64,000 nucleotides of DNA from Asterochloris sp. CNOR1 (GCA_963969365.1 OZ017760.1:1054001-1118000); one strand, 5' to 3'. Counted from the first letter of the stretch, positions 41,985-52,945 are shown. Made by a program: numbers and translations. The notes: generated from the sequence alone by a model not told the origin.

Positions 41985-42143
41985 CATGAGACTTACTGGA
42001 TGCTTCACATCATAATCTCTTGGAGTTCCCGAGTGAACCACTTTATCCAACACAAAACAACTCTGATACAACACACGCCCCTCGCACCTCATGAATAGCC
42101 TCAGGACATAAGTCCACAGCAACCATGTTACTTCTAAGCTACA

Positions 42144-42594
42144 CAGCGTACATTGCAATCCGTGCTCAACAGCTGCGGCTGTCAACCTCAGTGAGATCTG
42201 ACTTCTCAGGTGAATCGTTTGTCCCAAGAGGGGCCTGTGAGCAGGCAACAATCCATGAATAGCTCCGTCAAGCAAGCGCCAGTAGCTCCATCAAGGAAGC
42301 GCGTTTAAGTAGGGCAATCCTTCAAGAGGTTTTATACGTCGTGGGATGCGAATGGAAACTACTATTGTACATGCTCTGGCCACAATCTTGCCTTGAAGAG
42401 ATCCAACTTGTCAGGTGGCATCAAGGCCTGAAACATCGCAAGCTGGAAACGGCTGCGAAGTTGGTGTCAAGAGCAGGTAAGATTGGGCTTGGCTGTAATG
42501 CCCCAGGTGCTGACCAGCTCACATCCTATTCAGCTCTAGACAACATGAAGCAGCACTGCAGAGTCCTGCTGGGGTGGGTGCAACGCACCTAGGC
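42144..42594. other. Short unassigned spacer between retroelements
   Basis: Host or unclassified sequence. It includes an imperfect ~24-bp direct repeat (AATAGCTCCGTCAAGCAAGCG / AGTAGCTCCATCAAGGAAGCG) near 42255-42305. No gene recognised. An identical copy lies at 61346-61796. Confidence 0.5.
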
Positions 42595-42862
42595 TGTGGC
42601 CCAGGGGTTACATGGTTGCTATGGACTTGGGCCCTGAGGCCAGGTACAAGGATGTGAGGTGTGTGAAGTATGAGAGGTCCCCTGGTGAAGTGAACAAAGT
42701 GCTATATATACCATGTTCTTATTATGATATCATAACGTAAAGCTCCTGGAAGGTTCTGGCAGGTGCAGTGGAACTTCTGGCAGGTGCAGTGGAAACTTCT
42801 GGCAGGTGCAGTAGAAGTGTCTGGCAGGTCTGGTAGGTTCTAGTAGGTAGCTGTGTGCTACA
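42595..42862 (-). repeat. Family A LTR, minus orientation
   Basis: 268 bp, recognisably the reverse complement of the 246-bp A LTRs, with TGTAGCACAC...TGTGGCCC-type ends read in minus sense. A polypurine tract (complement of CCCCCCTTTAG) adjoins it. Confidence 0.8.
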
Positions 42863-43308
42863 TCCTTCCCCCCTTTAGTACTTAAGCTCCTTGTGGGGGG
42901 CCTCCATGTTGTGTGGCAAACGTTGGGATGTGCCAAGTGCGTTGCATTGCTGTGGTCCCAATGTGATCTGCGTTGGTTGCTCGGGTCCTTAGATACTTGG
43001 CCGCAAGGCGCATTATGCTCACTCCATGACGAGGTTGTAGTATTTCGCTGCGATGACGTCGGTGTTGTCCTTGGTGTCTCACCCATGCCTGAGCCAGTGC
43101 GCTCTAGTCTGCAGGGTCCTTGGTGTCTCACTGGGGATCTGTGCTGGGTGGCCTGGTCCTTGGATCTGTTCCGCAAGGTGCGATGTGCCCAGGTGATGCT
43201 CTCTGCGATGGTGTTGTCGTTGGGATCTCATTTGATCCACTGTGATCTGTGATGGGTGTCCAGGTCCTTGGATTCTGGTCCGCAAGGTGCTCTGTGCCCG
43301 GGTGGTCT

Positions 43309-43432
43309 CTGCGATGATGTTGTCTCTGCGATGGTGTGGTCTCTGCGACGGTGCGATGTCTGCGATGGCATGGTCTCTGCGATGGTGTTGTCTCTGCGAT
43401 GGCGTGGTCTCTGCGATGGTGTTGTCTCCGGT
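43309..43432. repeat. Minisatellite TCTCTGCGATGGTGTTG in family A tail
   Basis: About seven copies of a 16-18 bp unit. Related units occur in the plus-strand A tails (CATCGCAGAGACCA near 46975) and in the B pol segment (three copies at 45553-45600). An identical block is at 62511-62634. Confidence 0.8.
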
Positions 43433-43756
43433 ATCTTAGAATCTATAAAGTGGCACAAGCTGTGGTAGTCACTGAGGTGTTGTGGTCTGGGAGTTGCTGC
43501 CCAAGGGTCACCCCTGCCTGAGCCGGTCCGCTCTTGTCTGCAAGGATGTCCCTTCTTGGACTTGGGTAGTCTTGGTCTGGGTTGTCATTGTTGGCGTGGC
43601 TCTGCTGGCGCAGGTCTGTGCCAGTACTGTGTGATCAGGTTGGCCAGCTAGTCTCTGGGTTGCTCATGTGTTGAGGATGTTGTTGGACGCACGGTGGTTG
43701 ACGAAGTGCGCTCTCGAGCACGGTGCCCAAGTTGGTGGCAACGGAAGCTCTGGTTG

Positions 43757-43962
43757 TGCAGCACACTGCTGCCTTCTAGACCCTACCAGACCCTATCAGA
43801 AGCTTCCACTGCACCTGCTAGAACCTTCCTTGATTTTCCTTTCCTTGTGTTATAATAATATGAGAGTATATATAGCACACTGGCACTTCACCAACATTCC
43901 TTGACACCTTTGAACACCGTCTCAGAGCCCACCGTCCACCGTACGTTGTAAGCGAGGCCACA
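43757..43962 (+). repeat. Family B LTR 1
   Basis: 206 bp, TGCAGCACAC...GAGGCCACA, with a TATATATAG motif. It differs at about four positions from LTRs 2-4, which look identical to one another. Confidence 0.9.
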
Positions 43963-45634
43963 ACTTGGTTTCGGAGGTGGTGGGGAGTCCTGTGATCAGG
44001 TCCATGGTGATTTGCTCCCAGTTGTGCTCTGGTGTTGGCAGAGGTTGAAGTAGGCCGGCGGGTGCGCGGTTGAGGGGCTTGTTGCGTTGGCAGGAGTCAC
44101 AGGTCCTGACATAGTCAGCCACATCATCGCGCTGGTGTGGCCACCAGAAGTCCTTGGAGACTCCTCGAAGCAGCTTGTCCATGCCCAGGTGTCCAGAGAA
44201 GGGGGTGTCGTGGTACTCGCGGAGAATGTCTTGGCGAAGGTTAGCACCAGCTGGCACGTAGACTGCACCCTCCTTGCGCCAGACGCCGTCCAACTCCTCA
44301 AGCACTTGCCTTCCACTCTCCTCCAGGTAGGTGTCGCCTTCGTAGGCCGACTTGATGCGCTCCATAAGGTTGTGTTGGAAGGTGCCAGTGATGGCATGGA
44401 GGTCTGGGCGGCGGGAGAGGGGGTCTGCGAGGTTGTCACTGCCCGCCTTGTAGTGGATGTCCAGGTCAAACTGCTGGAGTGTCTCCAGCCAGCGAGCTTG
44501 TCGCCGGGACAGGTTGCGCTGAGTGGTGAGGTATTTGAGGTTGAGGTGGTCTGAGTTGACGCGGAACTTGGATCCTTCCAGGTAGCAGCGCCATGTGCGA
44601 AGAGCATGGATCACCGCCAGTAGCTCCAGCTCATGTATGGGGTAGTTGCGCTCGGCGGAGTTGAGCTTGCGAGACTCGTAGGCGATGGGCTGAAGTCCAT
44701 TGCCTTGGTCCTGAAGCAGCGTGGCCCCGATGGCAAACTGGGAGGCGTCTGTGTAGAGCTCGAAGGGGTAGGCGAAGTCAGGTGTGGCCAGGACTGGTGT
44801 GGTTGTCAGAGCATGCTTGAGCTCAGCAAAGGCCTTGGCCTCCACCTCGCTCCATCGCCAAGTTGCCTTGGCGCCGGTGATGTTGGTCAGTGGCGCTGCT
44901 ATGTGGGAGAACCTGTTGACAAAGCGCCGGTAGAAGCCCGCGAGGCCCAGAAAGCACCGGAGTTGGTGTGCGTCTGAGGGGTCAAGCCAATCAAGAATGG
45001 CCTTCACCTTCCTTGCGTCCACCTTGATGCCTGCCCCGCTGATGGTGTGGCCAAGGAAGTCCAGCTCAGCCATGCCGAACTGGCACTTGGAGGCCTTGGC
45101 GTAGAGGTGGTGCCGCTCCAAGGCACTGAGCACAGCCTCCACATGCTGCGCGTGCTCCTCAGGGGATTTGGAGTAGATGAGGATGTCGTCAAGGTAGACC
45201 ACGACGAATTTGTCCAGGAAGGGCCTGAGCACTTGGTTCATGAGGGTCATGAACGTGCTTGGCGCTTTGGTGAGCCCAAAGGGTAGCACCAGGAACTCAA
45301 AGTGACCATAGCGTGAGCGGAAGGCCGTCTTGTGCGTGTCGCCCTCAGCGATGCGGACTTGCCAGTAGCCACTGGCCAGGTCCAGCTTATAGAACACCTT
45401 GGCGCCATTGAGTTGGTCCAGGAGGTCATCAATGCGTGGAATGGGGTAGCGGTTCTTCACAGTGATTTTGTTGAGCGCTCTGTAGTCGATGCACATCCGC
45501 AGGACGCCTCCTGTAGCTGGGCGTGTGAAGTCTGTGGTGCCGGGGTCACTGTGGTTGTCTCTGCGGTGGTTGTCTCTGCGGTGGTTGTCTCTGCGGTGCG
45601 CACCAGGGCAAGATAGCCGCTGGCGCTGTAGCAC
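43922..45634 (-). pseudogene. Family B pol segment, array unit 1
   Basis: Ty3/gypsy reverse transcriptase ([32 protein letters not shown]), RNase H ([30 protein letters not shown]-type region) and the zinc-binding start of integrase ([29 protein letters not shown]). The frame's last codons run into LTR 1. The segment lies opposite to the LTRs that flank it. It is a fossil and not a complete polyprotein. Confidence 0.9.
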
Positions 45635-45906
45635 ACAGCTACCTACTAGAACCTACCAGACCTGCCAGACACTTCTACTGCACCTGCCAGAAGTTTCCAC
45701 TGCACCTGCCAGAACCTTCCATGAGCTTACCTTCATAAATATTGATAATAATATGGTATATATAGCACTCTGTTCACCTTGCTAGCAGACCTCTCATACT
45801 TCACACACCTCACATCCTTGTACCTGGCCTCAGGGCCCAAGTCCATAGCAACCATGTAACCCCTGGGTCACAACTTGGTTTCGGAGGTTCTGTTCGATCA
45901 CTCCCC

Positions 45907-46746
45907 ATGGACCCAGCAGCCATGCAAGCCAAGATCATGGAGCTCGAGGCTTCCCTGGTCACACTCACCAGTGCCCTACAGCAGCTCAGCACACAGCAGG
46001 CTGTCCACTCAGCACCCAAGCCACCCAAACCACCCAAGCCAGACAAGTTCCAAGGAGACCGCCGCAGTGGTGCAGCATCCAACTGGCTGCACCAGATGAC
46101 ACTCTACCTCACCCTCTCGGGACTCCTGGGCACCGCACAGGCCGTGCCCCACGCCGTGTCCTTCCTCATTGGAGCTGCAAGAACCTGGTGGCGCACCCAA
46201 GAAGCTTCCGGAAGCCCACCAACCACCTGGACAACCTTCAAGGCTGCCTTCCTTGAGGCCTTCCAGACCCTTGATGCTGAGCGCATCGCCAGAGACAACA
46301 TGGAGAACCTCAGGCAACGCACCTCTGTCACAGACTACGCCAACCAGTTCTCAGGCCTACTCCTGGAAGTTCCACACATGCACCCCGCGGACGCCATCTA
46401 CCAGTTTGTGAAAGGCCTGAAGCCCCAGATTCGCCTCCACGTGGAGCTTCAGCGGCCATCCACCGTCAACGACGCCATGCGCCTGGCAGAAGCCGCTGAC
46501 TCAGCTCTCTACTACACACGACCCACCTACCACATCAACCGGCCAACACCTTCACCTCCCTACCTGGGACCACAACCCATGCAGCTGGGTGCCCTGACCA
46601 GACGCCCACCCACAGAGCGACACCGCCTCCTCAGAGGCAAGCAGAGCTTCCGCTGCCACCAACTTGGGCGCCGTGCTCGAGAGCGCACTCCGTCAACCAC
46701 CGTTTGTCCAACAACATCCTCAACACACGAGCAACCCAGAGACTAG
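45907..46746 (+). CDS. Gag of nested family A element, unit 1
   Basis: 279 aa. A short coiled N-terminus (MDPAAMQAKIMELEASLVTL) precedes a Retrotrans_gag-like core (TWWRTQEASG, FLEAFQTLDAERIARDNM, YANQFSGLLLEVP, FVKGLKPQIRLHVEL). The C-terminal part is basic. A CCHC knuckle was not seen. Confidence 0.8.
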   Translation: MDPAAMQAKIMELEASLVTLTSALQQLSTQQAVHSAPKPPKPPKPDKFQGDRRSGAASNWLHQMTLYLTLSGLLGTAQAVPHAVSFLIGAARTWWRTQEASGSPPTTWTTFKAAFLEAFQTLDAERIARDNMENLRQRTSVTDYANQFSGLLLEVPHMHPADAIYQFVKGLKPQIRLHVELQRPSTVNDAMRLAEAADSALYYTRPTYHINRPTPSPPYLGPQPMQLGALTRRPPTERHRLLRGKQSFRCHQLGRRARERTPSTTVCPTTSSTHEQPRD

Positions 46747-46749
46747 CTG

Positions 46750-47441
46750 GCCAACCTGATCACACAGCTTTGGCACAGATCTGCGCCAGCAGAGCCACGC
46801 CAACATCGACAACCCAGACCAAGACTACCCAAGTCCAAGGTACATCCTTGCAGACTAGAGCGGACCGGCTCAGGCAGGGGTGACCCTTGGGCAGCAACTC
46901 CCAGACCACAACACCTCAGTGACTACCACAGCTTGTGCCACATCATGGATCCTAAGACACCGGAGACAAAACCATCGCAGAGACCACAGCATCGCAGAGA
47001 CCACCCGGTTACAGAGCACCTTGCGGACCAGAATCCAAGGACCTGGACACCCATCACAGATCACAGTGGACCCAATGAGACCCCAAGGACAACACCATCG
47101 CAGAGAGCATCACCTGGGCACAGCGCACCTTGCGGACAAGATCCAAGGACCTCGCCACCCAACACAGATCCCCAGTGAGACACCAAGGACCCTGCAGACT
47201 AGAGCGCACTGGCTCAGGCATGGGTGAGACACCAAGGACAACACCATCGTCTTCGCAGCGAAATACTACAACCTCGTCATGGAGTGAGCACAGTGCACCT
47301 TGCGGCCAAGAATCTAAGGACCCGAGCAACCAACGCAGACCACATTGGACCACAGCAACGCAATGCACTTGGCAGATCCCAACGTGCGCCACACAACAAG
47401 GAGCCCTCCCCAAGGAGCTTCAGTATAAAAGGGGGGAAGGA
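46750..47441 (+). repeat. Repeat-rich non-coding tail of family A element, unit 1
   Basis: Diverged copies of a ~90-180 bp module carrying CACCTTGCGGACCAGAATCC and AAGGACC (near 47020, 47119, 47298), of a CTGCAGACTAGAGCG module (46850, 47189), and of a short CATCGCAGAGACCA unit. Ends in a polypurine tract. The same tail recurs at 51345-52036 and 55939-56630. Confidence 0.7.
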
Positions 47442-47765
47442 TGTAGCACACAGCTACCTACTAGAACCTACCAGACCTGCCAGACACTTCTACTGCACCT
47501 GCCAGAAGTTTCCACTGCACCTGCCAGAACCTTCCATGAGCTTACCTTCATAAATATTGATACTAATATGGTATATATAGCACTCTGTTCACCTTGCTAG
47601 CAGACCTCTCATACTTCACACACCTCACATCCTTGTACCTGGCCTCAGGGCCCAAGTCCATAGCAACCATGTAACCCCTGGGTCACAGGCGCCGTGTCTG
47701 AGTGCTCTGGAGGCTTGCTTCTTCCTCAGAAGAAGTTGTCCTTGGTGCCTCACTGCTGGGGGCCA

Positions 47766-48180
47766 CTATGATCTTTGTTGGGCGTTCAGTTCCTTGGATT
47801 CTTGGCCGCAAGGTGCGCTGTGCCCAGTCGATGTCAGGGTTGTTGCTCTGGAGCCATGGTTGTCCCAGGATGAGATCATGGGGGCCGAGGTCTGTGACGT
47901 GGAGGTGGCACGAGGTCTGGTAGCCACTGAGGGTGACGGTGTTGTCGCTAATCTGGGTGCATGGGCGACGCTGCCGTCTGCAAGCGTGACACGCCCATGG
48001 GGGTCTTCCTTGGTCTTGGGTAGTCTGTGCTTGGCCATGTAGCGGTGGTTGATGAAGTCCATGGAGGCACCTGAGTCCACCAGGATGTTGGCAGGGTGTC
48101 CGGCGCAGGTGCCTTGAAGGATGAGCAGGTCTGGGTGGCATGGTGGTGTTGTCATGTCATTCCAAGCAGAAGCCATCCTC
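47766..48180 (-). pseudogene. Family B protease segment, unit 1
   Basis: Gypsy-type aspartic protease core (PANILVDSGASMDFINHRYM) and a following strand (HDLILGQPWLQSNNPDIDW) on the minus strand, on the far side of the nested A element from the pol segment. Fossil. Confidence 0.8.
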
Positions 48181-48339
48181 AAGCGCCGACGCCGCAAAAT
48201 TGGTGACAAAACTGTGGAGGAGTTCTTGATCAAATGGCGGGACCGAGGCAACCAGGACAATTTGTGGATGCCTGTGGAGGACGTGGACCAAGGCCTGCTG
48301 ACCAACTTAAGACGCCTCCCCAAGGACCTTCAATACTAA
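48150..48339 (+). pseudogene. Chromodomain fragment of family B, unit 1
   Basis: AEAILKRRRRKI, EEFLIKWRDRGNQDNLWMP and VEDV match the integrase C-terminal chromodomain that defines chromoviruses. It is followed by the polypurine tract and LTR 2. Fragment only. Confidence 0.8.
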
Positions 48340-48351
48340 AGGGGGGAAGGA

Positions 48352-48557
48352 TGCAGCACACTGCTGCCTTCTAGACCCTACCAGACCCTATCAGAAGCTT
48401 CCACTGCACCTGCTAGAACCTTCCTTGGTTTTCCTTTCCTTATATTATAATAATATGAGAGTATATATAGCTCACTGGCACTTCACCAACATTCCTTGAC
48501 ACCTTTGAACACCGTCTCAGAGCCCACCGTCCACCGTACGTTGTAAGCGAGGCCACA
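48352..48557 (+). repeat. Family B LTR 2
   Basis: 206 bp, shared by array units 1 and 2. Confidence 0.9.
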
Positions 48558-50229
48558 ACTTGGTTTCGGAGGTGGTGGGGAGTCCTGTGATCAGGTCCAT
48601 GGTGATTTGCTCCCAGTTGTGCTCTGGTGTTGGCAGAGGTTGAAGTAGGCCGGCGGGTGCGCGGTTGAGGGGCTTGTTGCGTTGGCAGGAGTCACAGGTC
48701 CTGACATAGTCAGCCACATCATCGCGCTGGTGTGGCCACCAGAAGTCCTTGGAGACTCCTCGAAGCAGCTTGTCCATGCCCAGGTGTCCAGAGAAGGGGG
48801 TGTCGTGGTACTCGCGGAGAATGTCTTGGCGAAGGTTAGCACCAGCTGGCACGTAGACTGCACCCTCCTTGCGCCAGACGCCGTCCAACTCCTCAAGCAC
48901 TTGCCTTCCACTCTCCTCCAGGTAGGTGTCGCCTTCGTAGGCCGACTTGATGCGCTCCATAAGGTTGTGTTGGAAGGTGCCAGTGATGGCATGGAGGTCT
49001 GGGCGGCGGGAGAGGGGGTCTGCGAGGTTGTCACTGCCCGCCTTGTAGTGGATGTCCAGGTCAAACTGCTGGAGTGTCTCCAGCCAGCGAGCTTGTCGCC
49101 GGGACAGGTTGCGCTGAGTGGTGAGGTATTTGAGGTTGAGGTGGTCTGAGTTGACGCGGAACTTGGATCCTTCCAGGTAGCAGCGCCATGTGCGAAGAGC
49201 ATGGATCACCGCCAGTAGCTCCAGCTCATGTATGGGGTAGTTGCGCTCGGCGGAGTTGAGCTTGCGAGACTCGTAGGCGATGGGCTGAAGTCCATTGCCT
49301 TGGTCCTGAAGCAGCGTGGCCCCGATGGCAAACTGGGAGGCGTCTGTGTAGAGCTCGAAGGGGTAGGCGAAGTCAGGTGTGGCCAGGACTGGTGTGGTTG
49401 TCAGAGCATGCTTGAGCTCAGCAAAGGCCTTGGCCTCCACCTCGCTCCATCGCCAAGTTGCCTTGGCGCCGGTGATGTTGGTCAGTGGCGCTGCTATGTG
49501 GGAGAACCTGTTGACAAAGCGCCGGTAGAAGCCCGCGAGGCCCAGAAAGCACCGGAGTTGGTGTGCGTCTGAGGGGTCAAGCCAATCAAGAATGGCCTTC
49601 ACCTTCCTTGCGTCCACCTTGATGCCTGCCCCGCTGATGGTGTGGCCAAGGAAGTCCAGCTCAGCCATGCCGAACTGGCACTTGGAGGCCTTGGCGTAGA
49701 GGTGGTGCCGCTCCAAGGCACTGAGCACAGCCTCCACATGCTGCGCGTGCTCCTCAGGGGATTTGGAGTAGATGAGGATGTCGTCAAGGTAGACCACGAC
49801 GAATTTGTCCAGGAAGGGCCTGAGCACTTGGTTCATGAGGGTCATGAACGTGCTTGGCGCTTTGGTGAGCCCAAAGGGTAGCACCAGGAACTCAAAGTGA
49901 CCATAGCGTGAGCGGAAGGCCGTCTTGTGCGTGTCGCCCTCAGCGATGCGGACTTGCCAGTAGCCACTGGCCAGGTCCAGCTTATAGAACACCTTGGCGC
50001 CATTGAGTTGGTCCAGGAGGTCATCAATGCGTGGAATGGGGTAGCGGTTCTTCACAGTGATTTTGTTGAGCGCTCTGTAGTCGATGCACATCCGCAGGAC
50101 GCCTCCTGTAGCTGGGCGTGTGAAGTCTGTGGTGCCGGGGTCACTGTGGTTGTCTCTGCGGTGGTTGTCTCTGCGGTGGTTGTCTCTGCGGTGCGCACCA
50201 GGGCAAGATAGCCGCTGGCGCTGTAGCAC
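48517..50229 (-). pseudogene. Family B pol segment, array unit 2
   Basis: Same parts and apparently the same protein sequence as the unit 1 segment. Confidence 0.9.
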
Positions 50230-52282
50230 ACAGCTACCTACTAGAACCTACCAGACCTGCCAGACACTTCTACTGCACCTGCCAGAAGTTTCCACTGCAC
50301 CTGCCAGAACCTTCCATGAGCTTACCTTCATAAATATTGATAATAATATGGTATATATAGCACTCTGTTCACCTTGCTAGCAGACCTCTCATACTTCACA
50401 CACCTCACATCCTTGTACCTGGCCTCAGGGCCCAAGTCCATAGCAACCATGTAACCCCTGGGTCACAACTTGGTTTCGGAGGTTCTGTTCGATCACTCCC
50501 CATGGACCCAGCAGCCATGCAAGCCAAGATCATGGAGCTCGAGGCTTCCCTGGTCACACTCACCAGTGCCCTACAGCAGCTCAGCACACAGCAGGCTGTC
50601 CACTCAGCACCCAAGCCACCCAAACCACCCAAGCCAGACAAGTTCCAAGGAGACCGCCGCAGTGGTGCAGCATCCAACTGGCTGCACCAGATGACACTCT
50701 ACCTCACCCTCTCGGGACTCCTGGGCACCGCACAGGCCGTGCCCCACGCCGTGTCCTTCCTCATTGGAGCTGCAAGAACCTGGTGGCGCACCCAAGAAGC
50801 TTCCGGAAGCCCACCAACCACCTGGACAACCTTCAAGGCTGCCTTCCTTGAGGCCTTCCAGACCCTTGATGCTGAGCGCATCGCCAGAGACAACATGGAG
50901 AACCTCAGGCAACGCACCTCTGTCACAGACTACGCCAACCAGTTCTCAGGCCTACTCCTGGAAGTTCCACACATGCACCCCGCGGACGCCATCTACCAGT
51001 TTGTGAAAGGCCTGAAGCCCCAGATTCGCCTCCACGTGGAGCTTCAGCGGCCATCCACCGTCAACGACGCCATGCGCCTGGCAGAAGCCGCTGACTCAGC
51101 TCTCTACTACACACGACCCACCTACCACATCAACCGGCCAACACCTTCACCTCCCTACCTGGGACCACAACCCATGCAGCTGGGTGCCCTGACCAGACGC
51201 CCACCCACAGAGCGACACCGCCTCCTCAGAGGCAAGCAGAGCTTCCGCTGCCACCAACTTGGGCGCCGTGCTCGAGAGCGCACTCCGTCAACCACCGTTT
51301 GTCCAACAACATCCTCAACACACGAGCAACCCAGAGACTAGCTGGCCAACCTGATCACACAGCTTTGGCACAGATCTGCGCCAGCAGAGCCACGCCAACA
51401 TCGACAACCCAGACCAAGACTACCCAAGTCCAAGGTACATCCTTGCAGACTAGAGCGGACCGGCTCAGGCAGGGGTGACCCTTGGGCAGCAACTCCCAGA
51501 CCACAACACCTCAGTGACTACCACAGCTTGTGCCACATCATGGATCCTAAGACACCGGAGACAAAACCATCGCAGAGACCACAGCATCGCAGAGACCACC
51601 CGGTTACAGAGCACCTTGCGGACCAGAATCCAAGGACCTGGACACCCATCACAGATCACAGTGGACCCAATGAGACCCCAAGGACAACACCATCGCAGAG
51701 AGCATCACCTGGGCACAGCGCACCTTGCGGACAAGATCCAAGGACCTCGCCACCCAACACAGATCCCCAGTGAGACACCAAGGACCCTGCAGACTAGAGC
51801 GCACTGGCTCAGGCATGGGTGAGACACCAAGGACAACACCATCGTCTTCGCAGCGAAATACTACAACCTCGTCATGGAGTGAGCACAGTGCACCTTGCGG
51901 CCAAGAATCTAAGGACCCGAGCAACCAACGCAGACCACATTGGACCACAGCAACGCAATGCACTTGGCAGATCCCAACGTGCGCCACACAACAAGGAGCC
52001 CTCCCCAAGGAGCTTCAGTATAAAAGGGGGGAAGGATGTAGCACACAGCTACCTACTAGAACCTACCAGACCTGCCAGACACTTCTACTGCACCTGCCAG
52101 AAGTTTCCACTGCACCTGCCAGAACCTTCCATGAGCTTACCTTCATAAATATTGATACTAATATGGTATATATAGCACTCTGTTCACCTTGCTAGCAGAC
52201 CTCTCATACTTCACACACCTCACATCCTTGTACCTGGCCTCAGGGCCCAAGTCCATAGCAACCATGTAACCCCTGGGTCACA
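50222..52282 (+). mobile_element. Nested family A element, array unit 2
   Basis: LTRs 50222-50467 and 52037-52282; GGCGC target duplication on both sides. Same insertion point as in unit 1, so it was copied with the array. Confidence 0.88.
50502..51341 (+). CDS. Gag of nested family A element, unit 2
   Basis: 279 aa, apparently identical to the unit 1 gag. Confidence 0.8.
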   Translation: MDPAAMQAKIMELEASLVTLTSALQQLSTQQAVHSAPKPPKPPKPDKFQGDRRSGAASNWLHQMTLYLTLSGLLGTAQAVPHAVSFLIGAARTWWRTQEASGSPPTTWTTFKAAFLEAFQTLDAERIARDNMENLRQRTSVTDYANQFSGLLLEVPHMHPADAIYQFVKGLKPQIRLHVELQRPSTVNDAMRLAEAADSALYYTRPTYHINRPTPSPPYLGPQPMQLGALTRRPPTERHRLLRGKQSFRCHQLGRRARERTPSTTVCPTTSSTHEQPRD

Positions 52283-52359
52283 GGCGCCGTGTCTGAGTGC
52301 TCTGGAGGCTTGCTTCTTCCTCAGAAGAAGTTGTCCTTGGTGCCTCACTGCTGGGGCCA

Positions 52360-52775
52360 CTATGATCTTTGTTGGGCGTTCAGTTCCTTGGATTCTTGGC
52401 CGCAAGGTGCGCTGTGCCCAGTCGATGTCAGGGTTGTTGCTCTGGAGCCATGGTTGTCCCAGGATGAGATCATGGGGGCCGAGGTCTGTGACGTGGAGGT
52501 GGCACGAGGTCTGGTAGCCACTGAGGGTGACGGTGTTGTCGCTAATCTGGGTGCATGGGCGACGCTGCCGTCTGCAAGCGTGACACGCCCATGGGGGTCT
52601 TCCTTGGTCTTGGGTAGTCTGTGCTTGGCCATGTAGCGGTGGTTGATGAAGTCCATGGAGGCACCTGAGTCCACCAGGATGTTGGCAGGGTGTCCGGCGC
52701 AGGTGCCTTGAAGGATGAGCAGGTCTGGGTGGCATGGTGGTGTTGTCATGTCATTCCAAGCAGAAGCCATCCTCA
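52360..52775 (-). pseudogene. Family B protease segment, unit 2
   Basis: Same aspartic protease segment as unit 1. Confidence 0.75.
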
Positions 52776-52933
52776 AGCGCCGACGCCGCAAAATTGGTGA
52801 CAAAACTGTGGAGGAGTTCTTGATCAAATGGCGGGACCGAGGCAACCAGGACAATTTGTGGATGCCTGTGGAGGACGTGGACCAAGGCCTGCTGACCAAC
52901 TTAAGACGCCTCCCCAAGGACCTTCAATACTAA
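52744..52933 (+). pseudogene. Chromodomain fragment of family B, unit 2
   Basis: Same fragment as unit 1, followed by the polypurine tract and LTR 3. Confidence 0.8.
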
Positions 52934-52945
52934 AGGGGGGAAGGA

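Larger units (their letters stand above)
38527..42143 (+). mobile_element. Solo LTR of the A/B family, interrupted by a copia insertion
   Basis: The left part 38527-38602 (TGCAGCACGCTGCTGCCTAC start) and the right part 41990-42143 (CCTCA...AAGTCCACAGCAACCATG...CTACA end) together give about 230 bp resembling the family A and B LTRs. The pair is flanked by the 5-bp target duplication CAGCG (38522-38526 and 42144-42148). No internal element sequence accompanies it, so it is a solo LTR. It must be older than the copia element inside it. Confidence 0.75.
45627..47687 (+). mobile_element. Nested family A element, array unit 1 (LTR-gag-LTR, non-autonomous)
   Basis: LTRs 45627-45872 and 47442-47687 (246 bp) differ by a single base by eye, so the insertion is very young. 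Target duplication GGCGC (45622-45626 and 47688-47692). The interior has a candidate primer-binding site, one gag open frame, a repeat-rich tail and the polypurine tract AAAAGGGGGGAAGG. There is no pol, so it is gag-only and presumably mobilised by another element. It looks structurally whole for that type. Confidence 0.88.

Noticed and set aside
43309-43432. CRISPR-like regularly spaced repeats
   Set aside because: Units are contiguous 16-18 bp copies without unique spacers, inside a eukaryotic retroelement: a minisatellite.
44087-44554. 155-aa plus-strand open frame repeated four times (also near 48682, 53276, 63289)
   Set aside because: Antisense shadow of the family B pol segment; repetition reflects the array, not selection.
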